Below are positions 43,464-53,411 of a stretch of DNA of 64,000 nucleotides, in pieces. Source of the stretch: Isochrysis galbana (taxonomy: Eukaryota; Haptophyta; Isochrysidales; Isochrysidaceae); the NCBI GenBank assembly GCA_018136815.1, contig CM030935.1, positions 4,911,691 to 4,975,690 of the forward strand. The letters are read 5' to 3'. Both the position numbers and the translations under genes were made by a program. The notes under the pieces were generated by a model. The model ran no database searches, was not told where the DNA came from, and worked only from the letters and a program-made list of their open reading frames with translations. Every line of letters starts with the position of its first letter. Position 1 is the first letter of the stretch.

Positions 43464-44110
43464 GGAGACAGAGATCTAGAGAGAGAGAGAGAGAGCAGAG
43501 AGGGGGGGGGGGGGGGGAAGAACAGGGGGAAGGAGAGAGAGTAGGTAGGCCTTTTTTCTCTCATACTACCACAGTGCACATATCTCCATTTGCACCTTCT
43601 TCTCTGTGCTCTCTGCACTAAAAGCACAAAAACGGAGATGATACAAGGAACTGAGAAGAAAGATATCCGCAGTAAAGATTTACACTCACACCGCCTGAAA
43701 ACTCTCCCTCCTTCACCAAAAGAGCCGTCCGGTGCTGCCCGCCCCCCCACGTGTTAGTAGTTATAAATCACTGGTTGACCGCCCGAGTGTTAGGGTTAGG
43801 GTTAGTTAGGGTTAGGGGTAGTGTACTATTAGTGTAAGGGTTAGTCTTAGTGTTAGTGTTAGATGGCGTGGAGGGGACAGGGAGGATGGCCCATGGCCTC
43901 CCCTTAGTAGCCCGGTCACTCACCAGAATTTCTAGACACGTGGCAAACAATAGTAAACCACGCTGAGAAGATAAAGAAAGCCACCTTCAGCCCGCGCGTC
44001 ACCCGGATGGGCCGTCAGGCTGATATCAAGTCCTATTATCATGATATCAGGTCCTCTGGACCTGATACACTGATATTAAGGGCCGCAGGCTACAACTTGC
44101 ATTAAAGGGT
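43265..44110. other. Intergenic with GA microsatellite and short telomeric repeat
   Basis: A GA tract lies at 43420-43500. At 43788-43862 several TTAGGG units merge into TTAGTGT variants. AGTAGCCCGGTCACTCACC near 43907-43926 echoes the dispersed repeat at 35782. A perfect hairpin TATCAGGTCC-TCT-GGACCTGATA lies at about 44044-44066. No gene. Confidence 0.5.
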
Positions 44111-44160
44111 CAAACTAATAATACTAAAATTGACTTGGCGCGAACTACAACAAGGGGCAC

Positions 44161-44500
44161 GTGGGCGCGGGAAAGCGGACCAGCCTGCGCTCTCCGCTGG
44201 GCATGTCGGCGCAGTTCGACGACGACGAAGAGAGCGAGAGCAACTGGGGCTGGCACCCCGTAGAGGATTTGGAGGGCACTGCCCTCGAATGGTTAACCAT
44301 CGAGGAGGAAGCCGGTGTCGCGAAGCTCGTCCGGGCAAAGCAGTGCCTGTTCTGCGGCCACACGTACGTCGGAGGGCCGGCAAACATTCGGCAGCACTTA
44401 GACAAGTTGCTGCCGAATCGAAACGTGCGAGCCTGCCGGCCATCGGCAAACTGGCAGTCGAGGCACGCAGAGGTCGTCGAGGAGAGCTCAGGGGCAGGTG
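44161..44500 (+). pseudogene. BED-type zinc finger, N-terminus of a transposase
   Basis: The frame reads SAQFDDDEESESNWGWHPVE, then a C2H-type finger AKQCLFCGHTYVGG followed by PANIRQHLDKLLPNRNVRAC. C-x2-C with a histidine about 16 residues on is the BED finger used at the N-terminus of hAT transposases. The frame leaves recognisable sequence near 44500, where LINE sequence begins. Linking it to the hAT family at 2.3/22.6 kb is an inference. Confidence 0.5.
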
Positions 44501-44825
44501 AGGCTGGGGCATGGCCCTGGCCCCTCCTGCCTCTCCCTCGCTGGCTCTCGCGCCCCTGCCGGTCGACTGGAGCTGGCTGGGGGGTCCTGATCAGGGGGGC
44601 CCAGGGGGAGGAGGGGTTGGTCAGAGCGACAAGCAGGCCAGCGCGGGCCAGGGCGTGTGATCTGTGCCCAGCTCTCTGGGAGAGTCTGGGCAGTCTGGGT
44701 GAGTCCCCCCTGCATGCCAAGAGGCAGCGCAGGGGGGTGGATGGTTCTCGCCCCCCATGAGGGGAGTCGAGAGAGTGGGGGGGGCGCGAGGCCCCCCTCC
44801 ATGGCGACCAATCATAAGATTAGTG
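44495..44825 (-). mobile_element. LINE 5' end abutting telomeric repeats
   Basis: On the minus strand a hairpin CTAATC-TTAT-GATTGG (44808-44823; one G-U pair) is followed by TCGCC and an ATG at 44802 opening MEGGLAPPPLSRLPSWGART. The frame is Pro/Gly-rich, as in other LINE 5' pieces here, and runs to about 44490. The 5' terminus lies only a few bases from the degenerate telomeric array starting near 44826. Confidence 0.6.
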
Positions 44826-45290
44826 AATAAAAGTGTAAGTGTAAATGTAAGTGTAAATGTAAGTGCAAATGTAAGTGTAAGTGTAAGTGTTTGTGATCGT
44901 GTTTGTGTTTGTGTTCGTGTTAGGGTTCATGTTCGTTTTTCGGGTTATTGTAAATGTCAGTTTTAGTGTTAGTGTAAGTGTTGGTGTTCAGGTTGGTGAA
45001 AGTGTTGGTGTTGGTGTTGGTGTTTGTGTTTGTGTTTGTGTTTGTGTTTGTGTTTGTGTTTGTGTAGGTGTTAGGGTTAGGGTTGGTGCTAGGATTGGTG
45101 TAAGGGTTGGTGTAAGGGTTAGTGTAAGCGTTGGTGTAAGGGTTGGTGTTAGGGTTGGTGTAAGGGTTGGTGTTAGGGTTGGTGTTAGGGTTGGTGTAAG
45201 GGTTAGGGTTGGTGTAAGGGTTGGTGTAAGGGTTGGTATTAGGGTTGGTATTAGGGTTGGTATTAGGGTTGGTATTAGGGTTGGTATTAG
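44826..45290 (+). repeat. Degenerate telomere-like array
   Basis: TAAGTG, TTGGTG, TGTTTG and TTAGGG variants become steadily more regular toward the right. This is typical of the proximal, older end of a telomere array whose distal end is to the right. Confidence 0.85.
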
Positions 45291-46005
45291 GGTCGGGTTA
45301 GGGTTAGGGTTAGGGTTAGGGTTAGGGTTAGGGTTAGGGTTAGGGTTAGGGTTAGGGTTAGGGTTAGGGTTAGGGTTAGGGTTAGGGTTAGGGTTAGGGT
45401 TAGGGGTTAGGGTTAGGGTTAGGGTTAGGGTTAGGGTTAGGGTTAGGGTTAGGGTTAGGGTTAGGGTTAGGGTTAGGGTTAGGGTTAGGGTTAGGGTTAG
45501 GGTTAGGGTTAGGGTTAGGGTTAGGGTTAGGGTTAGGGTTAGGGTTAGGGTTAGGGTTAGGGTTAGGGTTAGGGGTTAGGGTTAGGGTTAGGGTTAGGGT
45601 TAGGGTTAGGGTTAGGGTTAGGGTTAGGGTTAGGGTTAGGGTTAGGGTTAGGGTTAGGGTTAGGGTTAGGGTTAGGGTTAGGGTTAGGGTTAGGGTTAGG
45701 GTTAGGGTTAGGGTTAGGGTTAGGGTTAGGGTTAGGGTAGGGTTAGGGTTAGGGTTAGGGTTAGGGTTAGGGTTAGGGTTAGGGTTAGGGTTAGGGTTAG
45801 GGTTAGGGTTAGGGTTAGGGTTAGGGTTAGGGTTAGGGTTAGGGTTAGGGTTAGGGTTAGGGTTAGGGTTAGGGTTAGGGTTAGGGTTAGGGTTAGGGTT
45901 AGGGTTAGGGTTAGGGTTAGGGTTAGGGTTAGGGTTAGGGTTAGGGTTAGGGTTAGGGTTAGGGTTAGGGTTAGGGTTAGGGTTAGGGTTAGGGTTAGGG
46001 TTAGG
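45291..46005 (+). repeat. Telomeric (TTAGGG)n array
   Basis: About 715 bp of nearly perfect TTAGGG, with a few TTAGGGG and one TAGGG interruption, reach the N gap. TTAGGG on the plus strand means the chromosome end would be to the right. Confidence 0.97.
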
Positions 46006-46105
46006 NNNNNNNNNNNNNNNNNNNNNNNNNNNNNNNNNNNNNNNNNNNNNNNNNNNNNNNNNNNNNNNNNNNNNNNNNNNNNNNNNNNNNNNNNNNNNNN
46101 NNNNN
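46006..46105. other. Assembly gap (100 N) between opposing telomeres
   Basis: Exactly 100 N, the same size as the other gap in this window. It separates telomeric arrays of opposite orientation. Confidence 0.95.
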
Positions 46106-46669
46106 CTAACCCTAACCCTAACCCTAACCCTAACCCTAACCCTAACCCTAACCCTAACCCTAACCCTAACCCTAACCCTAACCCTAACCCTAACCCTAAC
46201 CCTAACCCTAACCCTAACCCTAACCCTAACCCTAACCCTAACCCTAACCCTAACCCTAACCCTAACCCTAACCCTAACCCTAACCCTAACCCTAACCCTA
46301 ACCCTAACCCTAACCCTAACCCTAACCCTAACCCTAACCCTAACCCTAACCCTAACCCTAACCCTAACCCTAACCCTAACCCTAACCCTAACCCTAACCC
46401 TAACCCTAACCCTAACCCTAACCCTAACCCTAACCCTAACCCTAACCCTAACCCTAACCCTAACCCTAACCCTAACCCTAACCCTAACCCTAACCCTAAC
46501 CCTAACCCTAACCCTAACCCTAACCCTAACCCTAACCCTAACCCTAACCCTAACCCCAACCCTAACCCTAACCCTAACCCTAACCCTAACCCTAACCCTA
46601 ACCCTAACCCTAACCCTAACCCTAACCCTAACCCTAACCCTAACCCTAACCCTAACCCTAACCCTAACC

Positions 46670-46710
<41 letters not shown>

Positions 46711-46896
46711 CCCTAACCCTAACCCTAACCCTAACCCTAACCCTAACCCTAACCCTAACCCTAACCCTAACCCTAACCCTAACCCTAACCCTAACCCTAA
46801 CCCTAACCCTAACCCTAACCCTAACCCTAACCCTAACCCTAACCCTAACCCTAACCTCAACCCTAAACCCTAACCCTAACCCTTACCCTTACCCTA
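46106..46896 (-). repeat. Telomeric (CCCTAA)n array
   Basis: About 750 bp of nearly perfect CCCTAA, degenerating at 46855-46896 (CCTCAACC, CCCTTACC). The chromosome end would be to the left. It is head to head with 45291-46005. Confidence 0.97.
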
Positions 46897-47350
46897 ACAA
46901 CTAAGGTTATACTTAGTTTAGCATGGGAAGGCGCCTCGCGCCCCCCCTCCCAAGCACAAATTCCCCTCCGGGGGGCCCGTCAGTAGCCCAGTCACTCACT
47001 CATTTAAACCACTATTTCCCACCTCCCCTGGGTGTCCAAGGATTTCTTAGGGTCCTCCCCTACCTGCCCCGCCAACTCCCACCCCCCTCTGAACGACCAC
47101 CTCCCGCCCCACGAAGGGCAATGGCGTCGGTGAGTGACCCCCCTCCCTTCCCCCGCGCGTGGCGGGCTATTTTGGGGAGGGCGGCGCCCATCTTAGCGTG
47201 GCATGAGGCTTGCTGATGTGATAGCCCGGTCACTCACTCATTTTAACCACTATTTTCCACTTCCCCTGGGTGTCCAAGGATTCCTTAGGGTCCCCCCTAC
47301 CTGCCCCGCCAACTCCCTCCCCCCTCCGAACGCCCCCCTCCCATTCTGAC
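46897..47350 (+). mobile_element. LINE 5' terminus and duplicated dispersed repeat next to telomere
   Basis: Immediately after the telomeric array comes a perfect hairpin (AACTAAG-GTTATA-CTTAGTT, 46899-46918), then an ATG at 46923 opening MGRRLAPPLPSTNSPPGGPS. From 46985 the frame runs into the GTCACTCAC repeat also seen at 35782. A second, partial copy starts at 47224, so the repeat is in tandem (about 240-bp period). The element points away from the chromosome end. Confidence 0.55.
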
Positions 47351-47785
47351 TGAGTGGGTGGCCAAGAAAGCACTGTCAGCGCGCCCGGTCGCCTCCGAAA
47401 GTTGGGCACTCGGGCCCATCGCAGCATCCGGGCCGTTCGATGCTGCAGCTCTCTCGCAACCTGCAGCACTCCCGCAACACTGGGAATGCGTGACGCTAAG
47501 CCTTCGCCTTCTGAAGGAGCCCAGCCGGAGAGCGCCTGACTCACCATTGGTTGCCAAATCTGCGACACCACTGACTTCGGGCGCTCGACTGGCGACCTCT
47601 GGTGCTTGCTTATTTTTTCCGATAACATGGGTGGTGTGCCCCACCACTTGATCAATTTTGGCTCTCAACTTGCAATCCCACGCGAGCACGATCAACAGCC
47701 ACCTTGGCGGGCTACTGGCCGCCCCGCGCGCCCCGTTCACTGTGTCTTCACCTGCACCTGCAGTTCCTGCGTCCCGGCGACTCAT
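47297..47785 (-). CDS. Hypothetical 162-residue ORF
   Basis: A minus-strand frame from the ATG at 47785 (MSRRDAGTAGAGEDTVNGAR) includes PRWLLIVLAWDCKLRAKIDQ and an Ala/Ser-rich tail, and ends in the dispersed repeat at 47300. No family recognised; it may be a chance frame or a transposon fragment. Confidence 0.25.
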   Translation of the reverse strand: MSRRDAGTAGAGEDTVNGARGAASSPPRWLLIVLAWDCKLRAKIDQVVGHTTHVIGKNKQAPEVASRAPEVSGVADLATNGESGALRLGSFRRRRLSVTHSQCCGSAAGCERAAASNGPDAAMGPSAQLSEATGRADSAFLATHSVRMGGGRSEGGGSWRGR

Positions 47786-48261
47786 TTTTGTACTGCTGGT
47801 CCGACGGCCCAACGTGTGTCTGTGTGTATTGCGTTGGGGGTATGTAAAAGAATGTAGATATACGTTCAAATTATGGGCAGCTAGCTCGTGTCTCAACCCC
47901 ACCATAACCACCGGTACCCAACCAGCAAAAAAAACGCCGGTTGGCGACCATGAGCGGCTTTCAAGCGATCGCCAAAGTGGCAACGCTCAACTGAGCGGGC
48001 CCGTCGATTGCACCCGACCAAAAAATGAGATTTTTCGCCCGTCAGAGCGCGCGCGCGCGAAAGAACTAGAAGCTGAGACTTGGAAGGTGCATTCCTACCA
48101 TCACAACAAAGTGTCCCATGCCATCATGAGGCCAATTGGGCCCAATTCTGAAAAGTCGATTTTTCCCCTCCCCACCCCTATCTTCATTCCCTCATCGCCA
48201 ATTTTGTTGTATGAGAGACGGAGATTATTGAGATTGTTCAAGGTTTGGTGTAACTCCACAC
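47786..48261. other. Intergenic with an isolated leucine-rich-repeat unit
   Basis: At 48175-48250 (minus strand) one unit matching the 90-bp repeat of the gene at 49193-52066 is recognisable (TTCATTCCCTCATCGCCAAT, then TTTTGTTGTATGAGAGACGG and GAGATTGTTCAAGG on the plus strand). It has no open flanking frame, so it is a displaced relic. Nothing else recognised. Confidence 0.55.
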
Positions 48262-49017
48262 TTAAGGATATCGGAGTGTCTTCGAAGGTATGACTCTTTC
48301 CAAATCATATTCTTGAACAAGGGTGGGAGGCTTGGACCATCGTGCTGGCCACTTGATGTCACTCACAGTGAGCACATGGCTATAGTGAGCATGACCAACA
48401 TTGTGGCAAAAATCACTTACTTGTTGCACGCCTTTCTTTCCACGCACATTTCCACAACGAAGATGAACTTGCTTACACCAAACCTTGCGCTTGCTACAAG
48501 CTGAAAGAATGTGATCTTCAGTACCAAAAAGAAGATGTCCAATAAGGTGGCCACAAAGACCATCATCCCAAGAGCATGGCTTATCGGGGAGAGCGTGGCT
48601 CCAGACATTGCAAATGTGCTTGACATCATATGAGTGGTCGAGGTGGAGCCCAGCAAGGCGCTCTCCAAGTTCAATTGAGTCAACCTCATTAAGATTGATG
48701 CAAATATCATGAGGGCATGGGGAACCTTCAAGTGTGCCAGAACAATGGACCATTCCATCAATTGGTTGGAGAGCACGTAGGAACATGGGCTTGTACTCAA
48801 TCTCTGCAAATTTCACAAAGGCTGTCCATTGTTCTTCTCCAAGGCGCTTGCGCATTCCACCATGGAAGCCAATGCGTGACTTGTTTGCGGTCAATAGGGC
48901 ACTCCATCTCTTCAGAGCACGAGTATGACACACTTTGGCTATAGCGGATTGAAAAGTGGGAGTCTTGTGGAAATGCTTGCAAAAGCCAAGCTGAGGCCGC
49001 TCCAAGGCTTGTTCCAT
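48262..49017 (-). CDS. Uncharacterised Cys/His-rich protein, possible HNH-type nuclease
   Basis: From the ATG at 49017 (MEQALERPQLGFCKHFHKTP) the protein has 251 residues; the frame is open upstream to 49185 through a coding minisatellite. The central part has conserved-looking metal ligands: VHCSGTLEGSPCPHD, then LAGLHLDHSYDVKHICNVW, SWDDGLCGHLIGHLLFG and QVHLRCGNVRG. The HLDH...IC...RCGN arrangement resembles a treble-clef HNH/endonuclease VII-like finger, but I cannot assign a family. It lies just downstream of the LRR gene on the same strand. Confidence 0.5.
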   Translation of the reverse strand: MEQALERPQLGFCKHFHKTPTFQSAIAKVCHTRALKRWSALLTANKSRIGFHGGMRKRLGEEQWTAFVKFAEIEYKPMFLRALQPIDGMVHCSGTLEGSPCPHDICINLNEVDSIELGERLAGLHLDHSYDVKHICNVWSHALPDKPCSWDDGLCGHLIGHLLFGTEDHILSACSKRKVWCKQVHLRCGNVRGKKGVQQVSDFCHNVGHAHYSHVLTVSDIKWPARWSKPPTLVQEYDLERVIPSKTLRYP

Positions 49018-49059
49018 GTGTGTTAGTGAGGTTCTTGGCACTAAGTCCACCAACTGTGC

Positions 49060-49180
49060 ACGGGACACGGCGGGACACGGCGGGACACGGCGGGACGCGG
49101 CAGGACGCGGCAGGATGCAGCAGGACGCAGCGGGACGGGACATGGCCGGATGCAGCAGGACGCGGCGGGACATGGCGACA
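49060..49180 (-). repeat. GGGACACGGC minisatellite
   Basis: About twelve units of a 10-base motif (GGGACACGGC, GGGACGCGGC, GGATGCAGCA). On the minus strand they encode Ser/Arg/Pro/Cys-rich residues in front of the preceding ORF. Confidence 0.85.
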
Positions 49181-49192
49181 CTCACTTCTCAT

Positions 49193-52066
49193 TCACCACT
49201 TCAGTTTGAGATTGTTCGAGGCCCCCTTGGATCGGGCCTCAACAAATGCCTTCTTACCCTCATCTCTAATCCCGTTCCCGCGGAGATCAAGATTTTTGAG
49301 ATTATTCAAGGCCCCCTTGGATATGGCCTCTGCAAATGCCTTCATCCCCTCATCACCAATCTGGTTCCATGGAAGATCGAGATTTTGGAGATTGTTCAAG
49401 GCCCCCTTGGATATGGCCTCTGCAAACGCCTTCATCCCCTCATCACCAATTTTGTTGTGGGAGAGAAGGAGATTTTCGAGATTATTCAAGGCCCCCTTGG
49501 ATATGGCCTCTGCAAAGGCCTTCATTCCCTCATCACCAATTTTGTTCTTGTAGAGATTGAGAATTTCAAGATTGTTCAAGGCCCCCTTGGATATGGCCTC
49601 TGCAAATACCTTCATGCCCTCATCGCCAATTTTGTTTTCAGTAAGATCGAGATTTACGAGATTGTTCAAGGCCCCCTTGGATATGGCCTCTGCAAGCGCT
49701 TTCATTCCCTTGTCACCAATTGTATTTGTCGCGAGAACGAGATTTTGGAGATTGTTCAAGGCCCCCTTGGATATGGCCTCTGCAAATGCCTTCATCCCCT
49801 CATCACCAATTTTGTTGTTCCAGAGATTGAGATTTTTGAGATTGTTCAAGGCCCCCTTGGATATGGCCTCTGCAAATGCCTTCATCCCCTCATGGCCAAT
49901 TTTGTTGTAGGAGAAATCGAGATGTTCGAGATTGTTCAAGGCCCCCATGGATATGGCCTCTGCAAATGACTTCATCCCCTCGTCACCAATTTCGTTTTCG
50001 GCAAGACTGAGATTTTTGAGATTGTTCAAGGCCCCGATGGATAGAGCCTCAGCAAATGCCTGCATCCCCTCATCACCAATGTTGTTCTTATGGAGAAAAA
50101 AAAATTCGAGATTCTTCAAAGCCCCCTTTGATAGAGCCTCGCAAATCGTTTTCATGCTATTGTCGCTGATTTCATTATCGCCAAGGTCAAGCACCTGGGA
50201 GCATAAAAGGAGGGATTGAGAGAACCTGACGTGGACAGCCTCCCGATGCTCTGATGGTCTGGCCTGGCGCTCACCTTCACCGTTGCCGTTCCAAGAAGGA
50301 CTGCGATCAAGCAGCGAACGTTGCGCTCGCTCACAACACTGCTGAGGTCGAGCTTGTCATCGGTACCCAGGCCCTTCATCACCTTTTCGAACCACTTGTT
50401 GTCCTCAATCAGCTCTGCCAGGGCCTCCTTCAGGTTCTCATCGGCATTGTACCACTCCGGCTCTCGCTCAACAAGTAATGTGAGGAAGGCGTCGGCCAAG
50501 CCACCATGCGGCCCTGCGGTGCGACGCAGCTCGTCCGCCATGTTGTGCGCCATCTGCTCGATGAGCTGGCGTCGCTTCGAAACGACCTTCTCAATTGTCA
50601 AGGCCGTCAGGTTGGCGCTCAGCTTAATATCGACTGCGACGACAGCACCGTCGACGTGGCTCGAGAGCACCTCCAGCCCCGTCAGCGGTCCAAACAGGAT
50701 CTCCTTCTCGTGCGGGTACTGCGAGAGGGGACAGACATCCAGGGCGCGCTCTGAGTTGCAGCACCGCACACAACCGCACGCTGCGCGCGCGCCCACACCC
50801 CCGCACCTGCGAGAGCCACCCAATGTCGGCGCCGCGGTCGACCATGCCCATCTGCATCTCAAAAACGATGCCCGCCTTGCCCTTCATGTAGCTCACGGCA
50901 ACGTCGCGCTCCTTCGTGGTGGACATGAAGGCCGGCTCGACGCCACCCGCCACGTCGAAGTCACCCTTTTCGTAGAATGCTTTAGGCAAGGCCACCTCGG
51001 AGATGCCCCGGTACACCTTGCATGCCCGAGTCAGCTTGGACGCCTTGATGATGCACGAGTTGATGGCGTGGATGGTCGTCGTGTAGCCGTTGGCCTCCTT
51101 CGCCGCGTCCTCCCACGACTTCCCGCTTTTCTGATAGGCCATGTACGTCTCCTCGGGTGCACACAGCTCGATATACTTGGCGCGCAGAGACTCGTTTGTG
51201 GACCTCACGCCACGCAGCACCGCATTGTACTTGACGAAGAGTGGGCCGGTGTACATTCGCCCACCTGCGCAACGAGCAATGGCCGTCATGCGCGGTGCGC
51301 CGTGTCAGCCGTGCCAGGGCGAGGCGGAGTTCGCACCGATCAGCTCGTCCTTCGTGAGTGGGGGCTGCTTCAGCTTCACAAGGAACGCGTTCTTCTCCGC
51401 CATCTTCTCCTCTAGCTCATGCAACCGCACCGGCTTCCTGGCGTGAGCCGGCTCTCGAACATTGCGCGTCTCTTTCCGCCATTTAACGGGTGCCTCCACC
51501 ACAAACTCCTATTCCAATGCGGAGGTTGTCGTCACGCCGTAGTTTGGGGTTTCGAACTCCTGGCTGCTGTCGACGGACTTGTTGTGCTCGATCTCCATGG
51601 CCTGCGCCACCTTTGGGTTGGGCGGGCCAATGATTGCCTCGAGCCCTCCATGAAAGGTGTCGAGTCCGCCGAACGAGAGCTCGACGTGGCCCGCAAACTT
51701 GGAGTCGAATGTGCCGCTGCCCTCGAGCTTGCGCAGTCGCTGCAGCTCCGGCAGAAGCGCCCGCGCCAGCTTGAGCACGGCCTCGCCGTGCTCGAGCTTC
51801 TGCACGAGCTTGGCCTCTGTCTGAGCCTCGCTCGCCAGCGCGAGCACCTGTGCCAGCTGAGCCTCGCCCGCAACGAGCGCGTCGGAGAGCGCCTGAGCGA
51901 TGGGATCGAGAGAGCGCAGCCAGCTTGCCGCGCTCCACTCCTCGGCCCCCGGCGAAGGGCTCGGCTCGCGTGGACTGTGCTCGGCGGGCGTGACGCGCCG
52001 CGGGCGCGAGAGGAGCGTGGTGGCTCGCACCAAAGGCCAGCGCTGCAGCTTCCGCGCGGGCGCCAT
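49193..52066 (-). CDS. ADP-ribosyltransferase fused to leucine-rich repeats (in-frame stop)
   Basis: Four exons keep phase: 52066-51337, 51264-50807, 50718-50275 and 50194-49193, about 877 codons. Exon 1 encodes a helical N-terminal region (AEHSPREPSPSPGAEEWSAA...). Exons 2-3 hold an R-S-E class ADP-ribosyltransferase: YTGPLFVKYNAVLRG, the Arg in KVYRGI, the FMSTTKERDVAVSYM Ser-Thr-Thr motif, and HEKEILF (Glu-x-Glu, with the catalytic Glu) just after intron 2. Such enzymes move ADP-ribose from NAD+ to protein. Exon 4 is eleven 30-residue leucine-rich repeats (NKIGDEGMKAFAEAISKGAL) in an exact 90-bp register, as in RNase-inhibitor/NLR-type solenoids. Codon 186 is TAG (51509-51511), between ALE and EFVVEAPVKW, in otherwise continuous coding. 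It may be a pseudogene allele, readthrough or sequence error. No signal peptide. Confidence 0.8.
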
Positions 52067-52560
52067 CTGTCTCTCTCTCCCTCTGTCTCTCTCTCTCTCC
52101 ACTCCCCCGCTCACTTTCTCTCCCTCTCTTACCTCTCTTTTCTCGATAATATATATATACTCTCTCTTCTCTCTCAACAGTTGAGTCGAGGAGGCGCGCG
52201 GGGGAAGAAGCGGCAGAGGGGGGGGGGGCGACGGGGGGGTGGGGGGGAGGGGGGGGGGGCGCGGGGGGGAGGAGGAGGAGGAGCTGTCTTTGGGCGGCGC
52301 CGCCGTTTCCCGCACCCCCGCACCCCCCCCTACTCCCCCCCTACTCCCCCACGCGCGCGGGGGAGTGGCCCCACGGCGAGCGGTGGGACCGACGGCCCCC
52401 CCCCCCCTCCCCCCGCCCCCCCCCCCCTCCCCCCGCCCAGCAAGCCCCACTCCCGCCCCCCCCCAATGGAAGGGAGGGAGACCGTCTCGAGGCGGGTCTG
52501 TTCTACCCATAGAAGTACTTTTGTATTCGCTTACGCGGGGCATGGTAGAGCTGTCAATAA
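52067..52560. promoter_or_regulatory. 5' flank of the ART-LRR gene
   Basis: CT-rich (52070-52135), TATA-rich near 52148, then long G and C homopolymers (52210-52460). Probably the promoter of the minus-strand gene; no element can be named. Confidence 0.4.
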
Positions 52561-53411
52561 AATATCTGAAGATTCAGGCTACTCACGCTAGCTACGAAAG
52601 ACCACGTACTCCCGGTACTCCTACGCTACATCGCCTTTACCCCAGTTTACTCACTCCCTTACACTACCCCCTTCATTCCTTTGTCTTTGGTATCGGGGGC
52701 GGGGGGGGGGCCGCGTGCACTACAACGGGCCAAGTGCAGGGGGTGGGCTGGGGCAGACCTGCTGGTGTGGTGTTCCTGTGGCAAAACAAACATAAACGCC
52801 TGTTTCGTGTGACACTTCGTGCCCTTGGGAGGTCTCAGCCCCCTCTCCTCGCGTCCTTACCAACCAACGCCGTGCTTTCGCGGCCTTCGTATTTCGCGCG
52901 AGGCGTCCTCCTGTAATCATACGTAAACTGGCGAAAGTCTCACCTTTTCTCAGGTCAAATCGCATCGTTTTTTGTCGTTCTTTTCTCGTCGTTCTCTTCG
53001 TTCTCCTACGGGCGTGCGATGCCTGCGCGCGTCATGGCCCCCCTCTGAGGGGACCCTCGGGTCCCCCCAGAGGCCAGAGGGCCAGCTGGGCCAGCTCAGG
53101 GGGCAGTGGAGGCGTGGAGGCTGGGGCTGGGCCCCTGGCCTCCTCTGCCTCTCCCACGCTGGCCTCGCTGGCCATGGGGGCTCTCTTTGCGGCTGAGGTG
53201 GCCTGTGGCTCTGTGGTGAAGGGGGGGTCAGTACGATATGGGGTGCCAGTTCAGGCGAATGCATGTGGCGCGCGGCGCGCGCTTGGTGAGGGTCTGGGCA
53301 GGAGTGATGTCAGCTCAGCCCCTGCCAGCAGGCAGGGGCTGAGGTTGGGTGTGCAGGCCCACCCAGGGGGTGTCTGCGTTGGAGGAGGGGGGGAACGAGG
53401 CCCCCATGACC
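52561..53411. other. GC-rich intergenic DNA with LINE-like scraps
   Basis: At 53050-53180 GGCCAGAGGGCCAGCTGGGC and similar words resemble the LINE piece at 44500-44600. No complete gene. Confidence 0.35.

Noticed and set aside
44887-46860. Very long ORFs of Val-Arg, Gly-Leu, Asn-Pro or Leu-Thr repeats
   Set aside because: Translations of telomeric repeats, running through N's.
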